NCBI GenBank assembly: GCA_026398545.1
Contig: JAPLSR010000049.1
Span: forward strand, 1 to 6,245
Length of the DNA stretch: 6,245 bases
Reading direction: 5' to 3'
From: Candidatus Sumerlaeota bacterium
Lineage (GTDB): Bacteria > Sumerlaeota > Sumerlaeia > MWCT01
Shown here: positions 5,383-6,245 of the stretch, piece after piece
Position numbering within the stretch: position 1 is the stretch's first letter
How the letters are laid out: each line of letters starts with the position of its first letter
Position numbers and translations under genes: made by a program
Notes under the pieces: generated by a model
Database searches by the model: none
What the model saw: only the letters and a program-made list of their open reading frames with translations
What the model was told of the DNA's origin: nothing

Positions 5383-5391
5383 CGACGGAGC
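5353..5391 (+). repeat. Probable short copy D of the repeat across the rpsE stop codon
   Basis: The words GGCGG (5353-5357), CCGAC (5363-5367), CAAAGC (5372-5377) and GCGACGG (5382-5388) occur in the same order as in copy B, with the middle part of copy B missing. CTCCGACGC (5361-5369) pairs with GCGACGGAG (5382-5390) at 8 of 9 positions; CGCTCC (5367-5372) can instead pair with GGAGCG (5387-5392). The rpsE stop TAG (5380-5382) lies inside the unit, which therefore encodes the last residues, SDAPKL. Confidence 0.5.
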
Positions 5392-5439
5392 GCGGAGCAG
5401 AAATAATCTGTCTCGGAAGGAATGTATTCAGTTCAATAT

Positions 5440-5455
5440 TCAATGTATACATTGA
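5440..5455. promoter_or_regulatory. Perfect 16-bp palindrome in rpsE-rpmD spacer
   Basis: TCAATGTATACATTGA is identical to its reverse complement. It lies in an AT-rich island unlike the GC-balanced genes on either side. The word AATGTAT occurs twice (5421-5427 and 5442-5448). Such symmetry fits a binding site for a dimeric repressor or the end of a small mobile palindrome. With no central loop it would make a poor RNA hairpin. No known operator was recognised. Confidence 0.45.
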
Positions 5456-5494
5456 GAGAAGACAATTTTCAACCGGCATCGGGAGTGAAAAAAG

Positions 5495-5680
5495 GTGGCA
5501 AAGGTAAGAATCACGCTGAAAAAGAGTCCCATCGGTCGTACGGAAAAACACAAGCTGACGGTGAAGGCGCTGGGGCTTGGAAAACTGAATTCCACGGTAG
5601 TCCATGAGGCAACCCCTCAAATCATGGGGATGGTCCGCAAGGTGGGGTATCTGCTTCAGGTTGAGGAGGTATCGGAATGA
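5495..5680 (+). CDS. rpmD: 50S ribosomal protein L30
   Basis: L30 is a small peripheral protein of the 50S, absent from some bacteria and therefore informative when present. The protein has 61 residues, standard for the bacterial form. It reads AKVRITLKKSPIGRTEKHKLTVKALGLGKLNSTVVHEATPQIMGMVRKVGYLLQVEEV, with the SPIGRTEKHKLTVKALGLGKLNSTV core (11-35) and the MVRKVGYLLQVEE end (46-58) typical of L30. The start is GTG, with GGGAG at 5481-5485 nine bases before. Its stop TGA overlaps the rplO start as ATGA. The gene keeps its standard place between S5 and L15, but the spacer before it is unusually long at 112 bases. Confidence 0.95.
   Translation: MAKVRITLKKSPIGRTEKHKLTVKALGLGKLNSTVVHEATPQIMGMVRKVGYLLQVEEVSE
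5663..5670 (+). promoter_or_regulatory. Ribosome binding site of rplO, inside rpmD
   Basis: GAGGAGGT lies within the last codons of rpmD, six bases before the rplO ATG. Together with the ATGA overlap (5677-5680) it indicates coupled translation of L30 and L15. Confidence 0.8.
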
Positions 5681-6126
5681 GGATTCATGAGGTTCCAGGC
5701 AATCCAGGTTGCAGGGAGAACAGGAAGCGAGTGGGGCGCGGGAAGGGCTCCGGTCATGGTAAGACGTGTGGTCGTGGAACAAAGGGGGCGAAATCTCGTG
5801 CCGGGGCACAAAGGCGCACCCATTTTGAGGGTGGGCAGATGCCTCTTATCCGCCGTATCCCCAAGAGGGGTTTCACCAATATCTTCCGAAGGGAATACAT
5901 GCCGGTAAATCTCAAGATTATTGAGGCACGTTTTGAATCCGGCTCAGAAGTGACGCCGGAGGCGCTCCGTAAGGCTGGGATTATTCACAATTCAGAACAA
6001 AGGGTAAAGATTTTAGGTCAGGGTGATGTGAGCAAGGCATTTGTTATCAAGGCTCATGCCTTTTCCAAGTCCGCCATTGAAAAAATACAAGCAAGAGGCG
6101 GTAGATGTGAGGTCCTTCCATGCTAA
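5677..6126 (+). CDS. rplO: 50S ribosomal protein L15
   Basis: L15 is a mid-to-late 50S assembly protein with a long basic extension reaching into 23S rRNA. The protein has 149 residues, typical. The glycine- and arginine-rich N-terminal half contains RKRVGRGKGSGHGKTCGRGTKGAKSRAG (16-43), FEGGQMPLIRRIPKRGF (50-66) and YMPVNLKIIE (74-83). The globular C-terminal half has VKILGQGDVSKAFVIKAHAFSKSAIEKIQARGG (110-142), the L15 signature. The start ATG overlaps the rpmD stop. The stop TAA lies inside the first codons of secY, so the two genes overlap by seven bases. Confidence 0.97.
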   Translation: MRIHEVPGNPGCRENRKRVGRGKGSGHGKTCGRGTKGAKSRAGAQRRTHFEGGQMPLIRRIPKRGFTNIFRREYMPVNLKIIEARFESGSEVTPEALRKAGIIHNSEQRVKILGQGDVSKAFVIKAHAFSKSAIEKIQARGGRCEVLPC

Positions 6127-6245
6127 AGACCTTCGGAAATATTTTCAAGATACCCGACCTGAAAAAAAAGGTACTCTTCACCCTATTCATTATTATTGTC
6201 CACCGGTTCGGGTGCCACGTGCCCATTCCGTTTGTGGATGCGGAC
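6120..6245 (+). CDS. secY: Protein translocase channel subunit SecY, N-terminal part (3' truncated by window)
   Basis: SecY is the pore of the inner-membrane SecYEG translocon, which exports unfolded proteins and inserts membrane proteins. Only the first 42 residues are visible. They give a cytoplasmic amphipathic lead, MLKTFGNIFKIPDLKKK (1-17), then the start of transmembrane segment 1, VLFTLFIIIVHRFGCHVPIPFVD (18-40). The FKIPDLxKK lead and the RxGxxxPxPxxD arrangement after the first membrane stretch identify the family; the usual glycine of PIPG is replaced by phenylalanine. ATG at 6120 overlaps rplO by seven bases and has GAGGT (6109-6113) six bases before it. A run of eight A at 6162-6169 encodes the lysines and keeps frame. 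The position at the end of the spc operon is canonical. Confidence 0.95.
   Translation, partial: MLKTFGNIFKIPDLKKKVLFTLFIIIVHRFGCHVPIPFVDAD

Noticed and set aside
5427..5451. Internal promoter with TTCAGT and TATACA
   Set aside because: The spacing between the two boxes is about 13 bases, too short for a sigma-70 promoter, and the -35 match is poor.
5422..5607. A 61-codon + strand frame starting in the rpsE-rpmD spacer
   Set aside because: It overlaps rpmD in another frame, has a basic low-information sequence in its second half and no family likeness. GGAAGG at 5415-5420 lies too close to its ATG to act as a binding site.
5132..5809. A 225-codon open frame on the minus strand across rpsE, rpmD and rplO
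   Set aside because: It is antisense to three conserved genes, has no recognisable domain and spans structured spacer; it is most likely a shadow of the coding strand.

Overview
This window is a bacterial ribosomal-protein super-operon: the 3' part of the S10 operon joined directly to the spc operon, all on the + strand. The order is rpsC (partial), rplP, rpmC, rpsQ, rplN, rplX, rplE, rpsN, rpsH, rplF, rplR, rpsE, rpmD, rplO, secY (partial). This is the canonical bacterial order with no gene lost, inserted or inverted. The short four-cysteine S14, the L24 with a four-cysteine tail and the SecY start are bacterial in type. Four of the fourteen visible starts are GTG (rpmC, rplF, rpsE, rpmD). 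GC looks close to half by eye. The proteins are clearly orthologous but carry unusual substitutions at usually constant sites (S5 IAGPAVRS, L5 THSMG, SecY PIPFVD), which suggests an uncultured or poorly sampled phylum. I cannot name the phylum from sequence alone.

Layout: 1-447 is the end of S3. 454-867 is L16. 868-937 is a spacer with repeat copy A. 938-1861 carries L29, S17 and L14. 1862-1934 is a spacer with repeat copy B. 1935-4464 carries L24, L5, S14, S8, L6 and L18, tightly packed. 4465-4590 is a long structured spacer. 4591-5382 is an S5 with a long charged tail. 5383-5494 is a second long spacer with a 16-bp perfect palindrome. 5495-6126 is L30 and L15, joined by an ATGA overlap. SecY starts at 6120, overlapping L15. 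I see no terminator, no convincing internal promoter and no gene on the minus strand, so the set is probably one transcript that supplies both ribosomal subunits and the Sec translocon channel.

The part not explained by the genes is a family of small structured repeats in the spacers. Two copies (878-929 and 1874-1924) are about 92% alike, fold into the same hairpin and carry the ribosome binding sites of rpmC and rplX. Two shorter or degenerate relatives appear before rpsE (about 4480-4533) and across the rpsE stop codon (about 5353-5391), where the repeat seems to encode the last residues of S5. This looks either like a palindromic repeat family that has invaded an essential operon, or like a set of related translation-control elements within one transcript.
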